Assembly: GCF_002812045.1 (NCBI RefSeq)
Contig: NZ_NPEG01000010.1
Location: 65,844 to 129,843, forward strand
Length of the DNA: 64,000 nucleotides
Origin: Leptospira haakeii
Lineage (GTDB): Bacteria; Spirochaetota; Leptospiria; Leptospirales; Leptospiraceae
Reading direction: 5' to 3'
Notes under the pieces: generated by a model
The model's database searches: none
Told to the model about the DNA's origin: nothing
The model's input: only the letters and a program-made list of their open reading frames with translations
Program-made: the position numbers and the translations under genes
Shown here: in pieces, positions 9,220-17,962 of the stretch
How the letters are laid out: every line of letters starts with the position of its first letter
Numbering within the stretch: position 1 is the stretch's first letter

Positions 9220-10573
9220 GAGAAATATCCCCTGAAGCTTGCTCCGCGCCTAAGGCCTCATCTGTAGGAGTTCCAAAACGTATGAAGTTGATAATGAAAG
9301 CAACGATCCCGGAAGTGAATACAAGTGCAGCAAGGATCAAACCTAAGAAATGAACTTCAATCTCTTTCTGAACAGTCAAAAAGTCTAATCCTAACTTTCT
9401 TTCTAAATAGACTTGTGCGATACCCGCTACTGCAAACGCTCCAGTCATTCCTAACATTCCAATATTAGAAGCCCAGAATGCGAATAGTCCGGTTGGATTA
9501 TTCCAAAGTTTTCGACCTGTGAGTAAAGGCATTGAATATGTTAAGATCGCAAATACGATCATTGCATAAGCTCCCCAGAATGCGAGGTGACCATGCATAG
9601 CGGTGATCAATGTTCCATGAGTGTATAAGTTTACCTGAGGAAGAGTATGAGCGAATCCTAAAAACCCTGCTCCCACAAAAGACATGACCGCACTTCCGAT
9701 CGTCCAAAATAAAGAGATCGTATTCGGGTGGTTTCTTCCACTTTTTCTATACATGGAGATTGCAAACATTGCCATTGCAAGGAATGCGAGAGGTTCCAAC
9801 ATAGAGAAAAACCCACCTACCCATTTCCAATATTCAGGGACCCCAATATAATAATAATGATGTCCTGTTCCCAAGATCCCGGAAAGGAAAGTTAACCCCA
9901 CAATCACATACAGCCATTTTTCGATAACTTCTCTGTCCACTCCAGTTAGTTTGATCAGAAGGAAAGAAAGAATACCTCCCATGATCAATTCCCAAACTCC
10001 TTCTACCCAAAGGTGAACTACCCACCAACGGAAATAAGAGTCTACTGTTTGGCTATTAAATTCGATCATTCCAGGAAGATATAAAAGAGCCGCGGAGAAA
10101 AGACCAAAATACAAAACAAGAGAAGTTGTAGTGTATCTTTTCCCTTTCCAGACAGTCATTCCTATATTAAAAAGGAATAATAGAACGTTAACTACTACCA
10201 GATAATCCAATGGACGAGGGATCTCTAAAAACTTTCTTCCCTCCCAAAAATTCAGATGGAATCCTATTATGGAAATAACTCCCACCAAAATCAGAGAGAT
10301 TAGCTGGATATAGGCAAGTTTCTCAGAATAGACCTCTCTATCAGATTCATCCGGAATTATATAATGGGCTGCACCCATAAACCCCGTGAGCAACCAAACT
10401 ACCAGCAAATTCGTATGAGTCGCCCTCGCAGCGTTAAATGGAACCCAATCGTGCAAAACATCGAACCCCATTCTGGCGAATCCCATCACGAATCCATAAA
10501 CTATTTGCAGGGATAATAAGAGCATGCAGGTTGCAAAAAACCAGTACGCAATTTTTTGAGATTTATATTTCAT
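9203..10573 (-). CDS. norB: nitric oxide reductase catalytic subunit NorB
   Basis: The 456-residue integral membrane protein has about twelve helices, the length of a short-chain cNOR. Histidines for the haems and FeB are visible: ATHTNLLVVWL near the start, WVVHLWVEGVWELI (FeB His with the NOR-specific Glu residues), GTGHHYYYIG (paired His) and LYTHGTLITAMHGHLAFWGAY. The Glu residues of the VEGVWE motif separate it from proton-pumping oxidases. It reduces 2 NO to N2O at the cytoplasmic membrane with electrons from NorC. The gene lies 31 bp after norC. Confidence 0.95.
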   Translation of the reverse strand: MKYKSQKIAYWFFATCMLLLSLQIVYGFVMGFARMGFDVLHDWVPFNAARATHTNLLVVWLLTGFMGAAHYIIPDESDREVYSEKLAYIQLISLILVGVISIIGFHLNFWEGRKFLEIPRPLDYLVVVNVLLFLFNIGMTVWKGKRYTTTSLVLYFGLFSAALLYLPGMIEFNSQTVDSYFRWWVVHLWVEGVWELIMGGILSFLLIKLTGVDREVIEKWLYVIVGLTFLSGILGTGHHYYYIGVPEYWKWVGGFFSMLEPLAFLAMAMFAISMYRKSGRNHPNTISLFWTIGSAVMSFVGAGFLGFAHTLPQVNLYTHGTLITAMHGHLAFWGAYAMIVFAILTYSMPLLTGRKLWNNPTGLFAFWASNIGMLGMTGAFAVAGIAQVYLERKLGLDFLTVQKEIEVHFLGLILAALVFTSGIVAFIINFIRFGTPTDEALGAEQASGDISLARRS

Positions 10574-10604
10574 AAAGAAACCGTTATATCCTAATCCTAT
10601 TTGT

Positions 10605-11291
10605 TTATTTCAATTGGGAGAGATAAGAGGACAGATCCTTGATCTCGTTATCACTTAGAGGAAGTTTTGGCATAGCGGTTCCAGGTTTGATCTTTTGTGG
10701 ATCCCTCAGCCAATTTTGTAGATATGCGATATCGTATTTTTTCCCTACGGAATCCAATGCCGGCCCCACATTACCTCCAGCACCTCCGACTGAATGGCAA
10801 GCAGCACAGATCTGCTTAAACTTTTCAGGGTGGGCTATAGCAGCAGACTCAGCGTTTATGAGTTGTGTGGAGGACTTATATTCAGGCTTAGGAGGAAATC
10901 CTTTTAGATCCAACTCTCCATTCCATTTTAAGAATGCGATGATATCCGAGATCTGAGATTCGGAAAAATCGTACTTAACCATTTTTCTTTCTCCAGGATA
11001 CATCGCTTGAGGATCCTTTAAGAAAACGCGGATCCATTCAGGACCTCTTCTTTCGTAAACCTTGGTCAATTCAGGTGCATAATACGCTCCTTCTCCCAAG
11101 ATCGTATGACACCCCATACAATTATTCTTTTCCCAAAGCTCTTTGCCTCGGATCACTTCCTCACTTAAAGTTTTGGAAGAAGTAGAAGAATAAACGTATT
11201 TTAAAGAATCATAAGTAAGAAGCAGGAAAACTGCGGAGAATAAAAAGGTTCCAACCAGGAAAAATAATTTCGCCTGAAATTTTGTAAGCAT
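10605..11291 (-). CDS. norC: NorC with an additional C-terminal cytochrome c domain (dihaem)
   Basis: The 228-residue protein has one N-terminal membrane helix (about 9-28). A NorC-type haem domain follows, with CMGCH at 58-62, the family motif GEGAYYAPELTKVYERRGPEW and candidate axial Met104. A second class I cytochrome domain has CAACH at 162-166 and candidate axial Met near 203 (GTAMPKLP). NorC of typical cNOR is about 150 residues with a single haem, so the second domain is an extension that could accept electrons directly. It is the first gene of the leftward operon, 93 bp from an FNR-type box. Confidence 0.92.
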   Translation of the reverse strand: MLTKFQAKLFFLVGTFLFSAVFLLLTYDSLKYVYSSTSSKTLSEEVIRGKELWEKNNCMGCHTILGEGAYYAPELTKVYERRGPEWIRVFLKDPQAMYPGERKMVKYDFSESQISDIIAFLKWNGELDLKGFPPKPEYKSSTQLINAESAAIAHPEKFKQICAACHSVGGAGGNVGPALDSVGKKYDIAYLQNWLRDPQKIKPGTAMPKLPLSDNEIKDLSSYLSQLK

Positions 11292-11384
11292 ACCCTCTTC
11301 CTTATCTTTAAAAAAACCGCGAGCTCGCGGAAAACAGTGATTTAGAAATCGGGAGTATTCTCAGTGATGTTGCAAAAAAATTCC

Positions 11385-11398
11385 TTGATATAGATCAA
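11385..11398. promoter_or_regulatory. FNR/DNR-type box between norC and the Crp/Fnr regulator
   Basis: TTGAT-ATAG-ATCAA is a perfect match to the FNR/Dnr consensus TTGAT-N4-ATCAA, extended by C and G on the outer flanks. It lies in the 176-bp divergent region, 93 bp from the norC start and 70 bp from the regulator start. One site could control both directions. Confidence 0.85.
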
Positions 11399-11457
11399 GT
11401 AGGTTCAGAAAATTTCGGAGCTCTTTTGGCTTGAATTCTTTTTTAAAACAAACATAA

Positions 11458-11467
11458 AACAATTGTT
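11458..11467. promoter_or_regulatory. short palindrome directly before the Crp/Fnr start codon
   Basis: AACAATTGTT is a perfect 10-bp palindrome that abuts ATG 11468, where a ribosome binding site would normally be. It could be a regulatory site or a fold that limits initiation; chance is possible at this length. Confidence 0.3.
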
Positions 11468-12151
11468 ATGACTAAAACGTTAAACGTTGAAACAAGCGAA
11501 CATTGGGCAGAAATCCAAAAAGAATTCCCAAACGAACTCTTATCTATCGGCATTCGAAAAAAAATTATAAAGGGTGAAGTAGTTTTCGGAGAAAGAGATC
11601 CTTACGATGGATTCTTCGAGATCAAATCGGGCATTTTCAAAGTATATTCCTTATCTCAGGATGGAAAGGAAGCTATCCTAAAAGTATTTTATCCAGGAGA
11701 GTTGATCGCTTCTCATCCGATCTTTCAACCGAATGAACCTTGCTTTTATCCTGCATTCTGCGAAGCGCTAAAGGAAGGAGAATTGATATATTATCCTAAA
11801 AGAGAATTTACATCCTTCTTATTCGAAAATACCAAAGCTCTTTATTTATTTTCAGCCGTAACCATACAACATCTCAACTATTTCAGAAAAAAATTAGTAG
11901 AGAATCTACATCTCTCAGTAAAAGACAGGATTTTAAATTTTTTAAAAGAATGCGGGGCTTCTCAAAAATTTATCACTCTCCCTATCAGCAAAAACCAATT
12001 AGCCTCTTTGATCGGAACTACCCCGGAATCAGTAAGTAGAGCGTTTAGGTCCCTTTTGGATGAATGTATCCTGGAAGAAAAGGATTCTTCTTATAAAATA
12101 TTGAAAGAAAATCACCCGAAACAGATCCATGAATACCCTGCTTTAAGATAA
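11468..12151 (+). CDS. Crp/Fnr-family regulator, probably NO-responsive (Dnr/NnrR-like)
   Basis: The 227-residue protein has an N-terminal cyclic-nucleotide-fold sensor domain (KGEVVFGERDPYDGFFEIKSGIFKVYSLSQDG), a long dimer helix, and a C-terminal winged helix. The recognition helix TPESVSRAFRSL contains the E-x-x-S-R triplet that in FNR reads TTGAT, and exactly that box lies upstream. The N-terminus has no Cys cluster for an oxygen-sensing Fe-S centre, so it is not a classical FNR. The position divergent from nor fits the haem-based NO sensors Dnr/NnrR. The NO role is inferred from context. Confidence 0.88.
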   Translation: MTKTLNVETSEHWAEIQKEFPNELLSIGIRKKIIKGEVVFGERDPYDGFFEIKSGIFKVYSLSQDGKEAILKVFYPGELIASHPIFQPNEPCFYPAFCEALKEGELIYYPKREFTSFLFENTKALYLFSAVTIQHLNYFRKKLVENLHLSVKDRILNFLKECGASQKFITLPISKNQLASLIGTTPESVSRAFRSLLDECILEEKDSSYKILKENHPKQIHEYPALR

Positions 12152-12195
12152 TAGTCTTCGTTATATGATCATTTTTAAGCTTGACCTCTGGATAG

Positions 12196-12205
12196 TGCAT
12201 ACACA
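12196..12205. promoter_or_regulatory. MarR-type operator half-palindrome upstream of the MarR gene
   Basis: ATAGTGCATACACA (12192-12205) matches ATAGTGTATATACA upstream of the next gene at 12 of 14 positions. It lies 18 bp before the MarR start, close to a TTGACC (-35-like) sequence at 12181-12186. Confidence 0.5.
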
Positions 12206-12222
12206 CCATTCAGTCAGAAGAT

Positions 12223-12693
12223 ATGAAAAATAAACCTTCCTCTTCGGAACTCAAAAAAATAGGACTCTCCTGCTTGAATGTAAGTTTAAGAAGGACTGCA
12301 AGATTAGTTACTTCCTATTATGATTCCATACTTAGACCTTCCGGGCTTAGAATAACACAATTTAGCATCTTAGTAGGAATTGGACATGAAGAAGAATGTA
12401 GTATCACGGACCTCTCCAGACTCACAGATATAGACAGGACTACATTACAGAGAAGTTTGGAGATCCTAAAACGGGATAACCTGATCCGGATCGAAAAAAA
12501 GGAAGCCGGAAATATCCGAAATCTATCCCTCACCAAAAAGGGAGAGTCCAAATTAGCGGAAGCTATTTTACTCTGGAATGAAGCACAGAGCGAACTTACC
12601 AAATCATTAGGAAAATCTAAATTCCAAGAAACCTTAAGGATATTATCCAAAGTCAGAAAAATTCCGGTTTTAGAAACCCAAAATCAGGTCTAA
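12223..12693 (+). CDS. MarR-family transcriptional regulator
   Basis: The 156-residue protein has MarR architecture: an N-terminal dimer helix, then the winged helix with EECSITDLSRLTDIDRTTLQRSLEILKRDNLIRIEKKEAGNIRNLSLTKKGESKL. The RTTLQRSLEIL segment is the recognition helix, followed by the wing and dimerisation helix. MarR proteins usually repress their own gene and a neighbour until a small aromatic or lipophilic ligand binds. Matching palindromes before this gene and before the thiolase suggest that it controls both. Ligand unknown. Confidence 0.88.
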   Translation: MKNKPSSSELKKIGLSCLNVSLRRTARLVTSYYDSILRPSGLRITQFSILVGIGHEEECSITDLSRLTDIDRTTLQRSLEILKRDNLIRIEKKEAGNIRNLSLTKKGESKLAEAILLWNEAQSELTKSLGKSKFQETLRILSKVRKIPVLETQNQV

Positions 12694-12733
12694 GGATTAT
12701 ATTGGAAGCGACGGTTCCTTAAACTGTAAATAG

Positions 12734-12743
12734 TGTATATACA
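12734..12743. promoter_or_regulatory. MarR-type operator upstream of the thiolase
   Basis: TGTATATACA is a perfect 10-bp palindrome within ATAGTGTATATACA, 17 bp before the thiolase ATG. It resembles the site before the MarR gene (12 of 14 positions). Confidence 0.5.
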
Positions 12744-12760
12744 ATATATTAGGAGACGAT

Positions 12761-13942
12761 ATGGTAGTTTTAGTAGACGGAGTAAGAACGCCTTTTGGAA
12801 AATTCGGCGGAGGATTAAAGGATTATAGCTCTTCAGATCTGGCAGTGATCACCGCAAAAGAAACGATCCGAAAGACCGAAATGGACCCTAAAGAAATTGA
12901 AGAATCTATTTATGGAAATGTAATACAAGACAATAAGGATTCTGCTTATTTAGCAAGGCATATAGGACTTAGATCCGGGCTTTCACAATCTTCCAGTGCG
13001 CTTACAGTAAATCGTCTTTGCGGCTCCGGACTAGAAAGTATCATAATAGGAGCTCGTAAGATCGCATCCCAAGAAAACAAACTGATTCTTGCTGGAGGAA
13101 CCGAATCTATGAGTAATGCTCCCTTCGTTTTAAAAGGAGCGAGATGGGGAAATAAATACGGGGATACAATCGCAGAAGATAGACTCGCCCAAAGTTTAAC
13201 AGATTGTTTTGTAGATTTGACCATGGGAATGACTGCCGAAAATATCTCTTCTCATTTCAAAATTTCCAGAGCAGACCAAGATGATTGGGCAGGGATTTCT
13301 CAAGTGAGAGCAGAAAAAGCAAGTTTAGAAGGAAAGTTTTCGGATGAGATGATCGGCGTCGAGACCGGAGGAAAAAAGTCAATTCTTCTAAACCGAGATG
13401 AGCAGATCCGGGGTGCTGAATGTGTGGACCAATTAAAAAAACTTCCTACAGCTTTTTTGAAAGATGGAACCGTAACTGCAGGAAATGCTTCCGGAATCAA
13501 TGACGGAGCAGCTTCCGTCCTACTTTCTTCAGAAGAATATACAAAACAATTACGACTGAATCCTTTAGCAACCATATTAGGTTATGCGAATGTAGGCTGT
13601 GATCCTAAAATGATGGGGCTCGGGCCTGTGTTTGCAATTCCCAAAGCTCTCCAAAATGCCGGATTAAAACTAGAAGATATAGATCTGTTCGAGATTAACG
13701 AAGCATATGCTTCTCAGACTTTGGCAGTGATCCGAGAACTCGGTTTGGACCCGGAAAAAACAAATGTAAACGGAGGAGCAATCGCGATCGGCCACCCTCT
13801 TGGCGCAAGTGGAACAAGGGTTACACTTACTTTAGCCTACGAATTAAAACGCAGGAATCTAAGATACGGTGTAGCTTCTCTTTGCATAGGTGGCGGACAA
13901 GGGATAGCAATCGTATTAGAAAATTATAATTTTAAGAAATGA
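12761..13942 (+). CDS. acetyl-CoA acetyltransferase (thiolase)
   Basis: The 393-residue protein is a full-length thiolase with its catalytic residues visible: nucleophile Cys87 in NRLCGSG, His345 in GHPLGASG and Cys375 in SLCIGGGQG. The CoA-binding thiolase loop ([14 protein letters not shown]) is also present. It starts at ATG 12761 behind an AGGAG site at 12751-12755. Thiolases of this length condense or cleave acetyl-CoA/acetoacetyl-CoA or longer 3-ketoacyl-CoA; the exact chain length is not set by these motifs. No other beta-oxidation gene is adjacent. Regulation by the preceding MarR is likely. Confidence 0.92.
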   Translation: MVVLVDGVRTPFGKFGGGLKDYSSSDLAVITAKETIRKTEMDPKEIEESIYGNVIQDNKDSAYLARHIGLRSGLSQSSSALTVNRLCGSGLESIIIGARKIASQENKLILAGGTESMSNAPFVLKGARWGNKYGDTIAEDRLAQSLTDCFVDLTMGMTAENISSHFKISRADQDDWAGISQVRAEKASLEGKFSDEMIGVETGGKKSILLNRDEQIRGAECVDQLKKLPTAFLKDGTVTAGNASGINDGAASVLLSSEEYTKQLRLNPLATILGYANVGCDPKMMGLGPVFAIPKALQNAGLKLEDIDLFEINEAYASQTLAVIRELGLDPEKTNVNGGAIAIGHPLGASGTRVTLTLAYELKRRNLRYGVASLCIGGGQGIAIVLENYNFKK

Positions 13943-13962
13943 TCTCGCTTAAAACGAGAAAA

Positions 13963-14000
13963 GGATAGTAGCGGAAATACCGTAAAGTATCTTCGCCTCT
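13963..14000. repeat. possible partial copy of the dispersed intergenic element
   Basis: GGATAGTAGCG (13963-13973) is identical to 11 bases of the element at 42749-42849 and lies in the short convergent gap between thiolase and NHL gene. Only this core is shared, so it may be a degenerate copy. The hairpin TCTCG...CGAGA at 13944-13960 just before it could act as the thiolase terminator. Confidence 0.3.
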
Positions 14001-14006
14001 AAAACT

Positions 14007-15230
14007 TTATGGAAAAAAGAGGACTCGCCTATTAAAAGAATCCGTTGCCCAAAGACCGCAAGGAGCGACCGCCACAGATACAAGGCTTCCAATATTTTCT
14101 GCAGTAGCTGCTCCGTTAAAACCCGAAGTAAAATCAGGTTTACCTAATACACTATCGGCTGCTTTTCCAACGGTAAAAGGAGGAGAAAAACGTACAGCTC
14201 TTCCGTTATTTGTATCCGCTACCCAAACCGCCCCATTGGACTGAATGTCGATTCCATTCGGACCCATTAAGGCCGACTGGCTCGTTCCTCCCGTTGAGCT
14301 AGTAAAACTAGGTTGCCCGAGAACCATGCTTGCTGCCATTCCATTTGTAAAAGGAGGACTAAATCGAAGGACCCGATTATTTCCAAAATCCGCAACCCAG
14401 AGATTTCCCGAGGGGTCTACTGCAAGACCCGTAGGAGTGGTGAATCTAGTATCTGACGCAGCCCCGCCTCCGGCGGTGGTAAAATCGTTTGCACCAATTA
14501 CTACATTTGCATCCATGCTTGACGTAAGCGGTGGAAAAAATCCTAGAACACGGTTATTCCAATAATCCGCTACCCAGACTTTGCCATCTCCGCCAACCGT
14601 AACTCCATAAGGATTATTTAATGTGTTTATAGTTGTGCTAGACGCTCCGGTTCCAAGCATAATATCATACGTGCTTGAGGAATTCATTCCGGCTGCAAAA
14701 TGTAGTACCTTGTTCCCAGTAGAAGTAGTTCCTGCAACCACCCAGATCCCGCCGGTTAAATCCATAGCCATGAGTCTGGCTTCCATCGGGTTCACAGTAA
14801 GTATAATGTCTGAGCTTGCATTCGTTTGTAAAGGTGGAGCGAAATGCATGATTCTAGAATCGGCAGGACCGCCATAAGTATCCGTTATCCAAAGCCCCCC
14901 TTGAACATCCATTGCGGCTCCACCAACACCTCGGAATTCGTTGGGGGCTGTTCCGAAAACAGTGTTGGTCGTAAAATCCGGTTGGCCTATAACCATGGTT
15001 GCGGCCTCTCCGTTTTTAAAAACATTGCAGGAATTTCCGACAACCTCAGCTCCGCAGGTGGAGCTTGTATCATTTAGAATGAATTTTAAAAGTTGGGTAT
15101 TTAAGAACGTATCACTTGAGGGATCACAAGGGTTCTCGGTAGAAATAGCCCCACAACTTATAAGCAGAGTCGCACAGAAGGTATATAATAAATTATTAAT
15201 ATTTCGATTCAAGGGAAGAAATCCGGACAT
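14007..15230 (-). CDS. NHL-repeat lipoprotein (six-bladed beta-propeller)
   Basis: The 407-residue protein has a lipoprotein signal with lipobox LLISCG. At least five NHL-type repeats follow, each built on a NPYGVTVGGDGKVWVADYWNNRVLGFFPP-like core (also TGLAVDPSGNLWVADFGNNRVLRFSPP, then NGIDIQSNGAVWVADTNNGRAVRFSPP; each stretch abbreviated). Such propellers are usually ligand- or protein-binding surfaces rather than enzymes. Repeats are separated by AS.V.GQP.F linkers, which is typical of large secreted NHL proteins. The gene stands alone, with 157 bp of unremarkable sequence upstream. Confidence 0.85.
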   Translation of the reverse strand: MSGFLPLNRNINNLLYTFCATLLISCGAISTENPCDPSSDTFLNTQLLKFILNDTSSTCGAEVVGNSCNVFKNGEAATMVIGQPDFTTNTVFGTAPNEFRGVGGAAMDVQGGLWITDTYGGPADSRIMHFAPPLQTNASSDIILTVNPMEARLMAMDLTGGIWVVAGTTSTGNKVLHFAAGMNSSSTYDIMLGTGASSTTINTLNNPYGVTVGGDGKVWVADYWNNRVLGFFPPLTSSMDANVVIGANDFTTAGGGAASDTRFTTPTGLAVDPSGNLWVADFGNNRVLRFSPPFTNGMAASMVLGQPSFTSSTGGTSQSALMGPNGIDIQSNGAVWVADTNNGRAVRFSPPFTVGKAADSVLGKPDFTSGFNGAATAENIGSLVSVAVAPCGLWATDSFNRRVLFFP

Positions 15231-15387
15231 TCGATAGTTAATTTAGACGAATTGCTTTCGGTTGCAAAGCAATTTATTTACTAAACGAGTTAAACCCTGA
15301 TCCCTCAAACGAGTAGCTTTGGATAGTTAGAGGGAATTTATTACAATTTAAAAGAGTCCGTTTTTGATTGGGAGAGATCTCAACAAA

Positions 15388-17010
15388 CTAGAAAGAAACT
15401 GGAAGTTTTAGTCTTCTTTTTAATATTTCGATCTCTTCCGATTTTTTTTCCGAGGACCAGTTCCATTCTTTACCCACAATTTCAGCTACTTTAAATAACA
15501 CATCGTCTGTAGGAAGTCCAACAGTCCCAAGACCGGTCCGTCTTAAGAAAATGTCCTGCAAATTCATGGCCATTTCGAAACGAATCGCGTATAGAACTTG
15601 AGCGGCCAGTTCACCGTCTTCATCCAATACTTCTGATAATTGTTGAGATGAATTTGCTAACTCTAGAATAGCTCCGTATTCAGTCCCGTAATGACGGACC
15701 AAATACTCTATCGTATTTTTGGAAATATTAGGGTAAGAACTTTTAGCATTTTCTAAATAGGATTCTATGTTTTGGATCTCACATCCTTTTAAGAACTTCT
15801 TCTCAGAAATGTTTGGTCCTGTTTTTTTAGAAAATTTCTTTTGGATGAGTTTGAATATTTTTTCTGCAAAGTGACGGCTAGTAGTATATTTTCCACCACC
15901 TGCGCTGATGAGACCTTCTATTCCTTCTTTTGAATGATCTAACAATTCCGATTTTCTAGAAGCTGAGTAAGTTTCCTTATCTTCTCCTCCGGTTTCTGCA
16001 AGAGGTCTAAGCCCACCATAAGCAAACTCTATATCTTTTAATTCTAATTTTTCGGAAAGTAAACCTGAAGAATTGATATATTCCAAAAATTCTAAAATAC
16101 TTTCTTTAGAAAGTTTCCAATCTTCTACAGGGCCATAATATGCTTTTTCAGTAGGCCCGATCATATTCTTACCTCTCCAAGGAGCAAAACTGAAATGTCC
16201 CTTTTTGCCTACATGAAGCACCATGGTATCGAAATATTTTTTAGTGATCAGATAAATCCCTTCAGATCTTGTTTTAGGAACTGGAACTTTGATTTTTTTA
16301 GTTCCATTAAGGAAGTCTTGGCTCCATGGCCCGGAAGCATTCACGACCACAGAAGCGTTTAATTTTACGTTTTTATTATGAATGATATCTTTAACAACAG
16401 CTCCAGTCACTCGATTCCCATCGAATAATAATCCTTCTGCTCTTGTATAATTGGAAACGGATGCACCTTCTTGCACCGCCGATTTTAGAAATGCAAGAGT
16501 CAATCTTTCGGGACTAGGCATGATACAATCATAAAAATAGATCGCAGAATCCATAACCAAGCCACGGCTTTGGATCTCTTTTTTAGAAAGGTTTTTATGT
16601 GCAGGGATCCTTTTAGATTTGTCCCAAGTTCGATTTCTATCAAAAGAAAGTAGATCGTATACCAATAGACCGATCTTTTCCAAAAGCCCGGGATTCGGAA
16701 GTATCATTGGATAAGGATATACTAAGTTCGGAGCTATATTGGATAAAATCCTTCTTTCCTTCAATGCCTCTCTGACTAAAGAAAGATCAAAACGTTTTAA
16801 GTATCTAAGTCCACCATGGATCAATTTTCCTGTGGCGGATGATGTTGCTCCGCCGAAATCCTCTTTTTCGACCAAAACAACAGAAAGTCCTCTACTCGCT
16901 ACCTCATATGCTAAGGCAGAACCCGTGATCCCACCCCCTATGATCAGTACATCGAAGTAGGTCTCGTCTTTTACCCTTTCGATAAATCGATCCAATTTTT
17001 GAGGATTCAT
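15388..17010 (-). CDS. glpD: aerobic glycerol-3-phosphate dehydrogenase
   Basis: The 540-residue FAD enzyme opens with the dinucleotide-binding motif VLIIGGGITGSALAYEVASRG (GGGITG at 25-30) and the family signature KLIHGGLRYLKRFDLSLVREAL. A C-terminal helical DAO_C domain (residues from about 400) closes the protein. It oxidises sn-glycerol 3-phosphate to dihydroxyacetone phosphate at the membrane and passes electrons to quinone, which suits an organism that uses lipid-derived glycerol. Its start overlaps the stop of the upstream kinase-like gene by 4 bp, so the two form an operon. Confidence 0.93.
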   Translation of the reverse strand: MNPQKLDRFIERVKDETYFDVLIIGGGITGSALAYEVASRGLSVVLVEKEDFGGATSSATGKLIHGGLRYLKRFDLSLVREALKERRILSNIAPNLVYPYPMILPNPGLLEKIGLLVYDLLSFDRNRTWDKSKRIPAHKNLSKKEIQSRGLVMDSAIYFYDCIMPSPERLTLAFLKSAVQEGASVSNYTRAEGLLFDGNRVTGAVVKDIIHNKNVKLNASVVVNASGPWSQDFLNGTKKIKVPVPKTRSEGIYLITKKYFDTMVLHVGKKGHFSFAPWRGKNMIGPTEKAYYGPVEDWKLSKESILEFLEYINSSGLLSEKLELKDIEFAYGGLRPLAETGGEDKETYSASRKSELLDHSKEGIEGLISAGGGKYTTSRHFAEKIFKLIQKKFSKKTGPNISEKKFLKGCEIQNIESYLENAKSSYPNISKNTIEYLVRHYGTEYGAILELANSSQQLSEVLDEDGELAAQVLYAIRFEMAMNLQDIFLRRTGLGTVGLPTDDVLFKVAEIVGKEWNWSSEKKSEEIEILKRRLKLPVSF

Positions 17011-17855
17011 TTACCTACCTTGGAGGAAGAAATGATCTCACTGATTTCTTTTTGTAGAGCTGCTCTTTCACTTTCTATATTCCAAAGCCCTAAACGAAAA
17101 ATTAATATAGGGAGTCTCCATCTTTCTATTTTTTTCCAATCCATTCCGGAAACGGAAAGATATCTTTTTAAATAACCTTTTAAGATGAACTTTCGAACTA
17201 CAGTATAGAATAAAACTTTTAAGAATGGGGTTCCTGGCCAAAGTTCCGCATCTTGGAATAGAAAAACAGTGGAAGCGACATCCGCTGCCGGATCTCCTTT
17301 TAAAGCGGTCATCCAATCTATGATCACAAACGAATCCTTTGTAACGATCACATTTTCAGGATGAAAATCCAGATGTAAAACGGAAGAACCTTCGGGTAAA
17401 TTTTCTATAAATTGTTTTGCGATCTTTTTTTCCTCTTTACTCAAGAAAGAAAGAGGCTCTTTAGAAAGGACCTTTACCGCTTCCGATCTGATATCCTTCA
17501 TCTTTTTGGCTTGTTTATTATGTAAGCCCAGATGAAGGTCCGCGAGTATTTTAGAAAGACTGAAAAAGGTCAGAGGTTTTTTATCAGGGAGTTTGGTGAG
17601 AGAAATCCCATCCAATCTATCAAAGATCAATCCGTGTCTATCTCCGATCTTGACCTTTTCATAACATTTCATGGAAGTTGCTTCTACTGAATAGGCAATT
17701 ACGGAATTAGAATATTCGGTATCCACCTCGGAGGCAGGGAATTCTTTAAAAAATAATTTTAAGATCTTATTTGGTCCATATTCCGAAATTTCGGCGGACC
17801 TACCTATTGCGATTGATTTTCCAGGACTTGGTCGGTTTGATTTTTTGGGAGGCAT
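17007..17855 (-). CDS. aminoglycoside-phosphotransferase/choline-kinase-fold protein
   Basis: The 282-residue protein has the APH-fold catalytic loop HLDFHPEN (His161 to Asn168, catalytic Asp163) and the metal-binding Asp180 in IDWMTALKGDPAADV. The N-lobe with a conserved Lys is less clear. Family members phosphorylate small hydroxyl substrates such as choline, homoserine or sugars. The 4-bp overlap with glpD suggests a substrate in glycerol or phospholipid head-group metabolism, but that is inference only. An antibiotic-resistance role is unlikely from context. Confidence 0.82.
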   Translation of the reverse strand: MPPKKSNRPSPGKSIAIGRSAEISEYGPNKILKLFFKEFPASEVDTEYSNSVIAYSVEATSMKCYEKVKIGDRHGLIFDRLDGISLTKLPDKKPLTFFSLSKILADLHLGLHNKQAKKMKDIRSEAVKVLSKEPLSFLSKEEKKIAKQFIENLPEGSSVLHLDFHPENVIVTKDSFVIIDWMTALKGDPAADVASTVFLFQDAELWPGTPFLKVLFYTVVRKFILKGYLKRYLSVSGMDWKKIERWRLPILIFRLGLWNIESERAALQKEISEIISSSKVGK

Positions 17856-17962
17856 GATTCTCTTCTTTATATATTAAGCAAAACTGATTCTATACTTATA
17901 CATGCGCTAGCAAGAAGTAATTTCAGTAATTTTAAATAAGTTTGATGCCGAAATATAAATTT

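Noticed and set aside
17007..17855. Reading the APH-fold gene as an antibiotic-resistance gene
   Set aside because: The gene is coupled to glpD, and the APH fold is shared by many metabolic kinases; no resistance cassette context exists.
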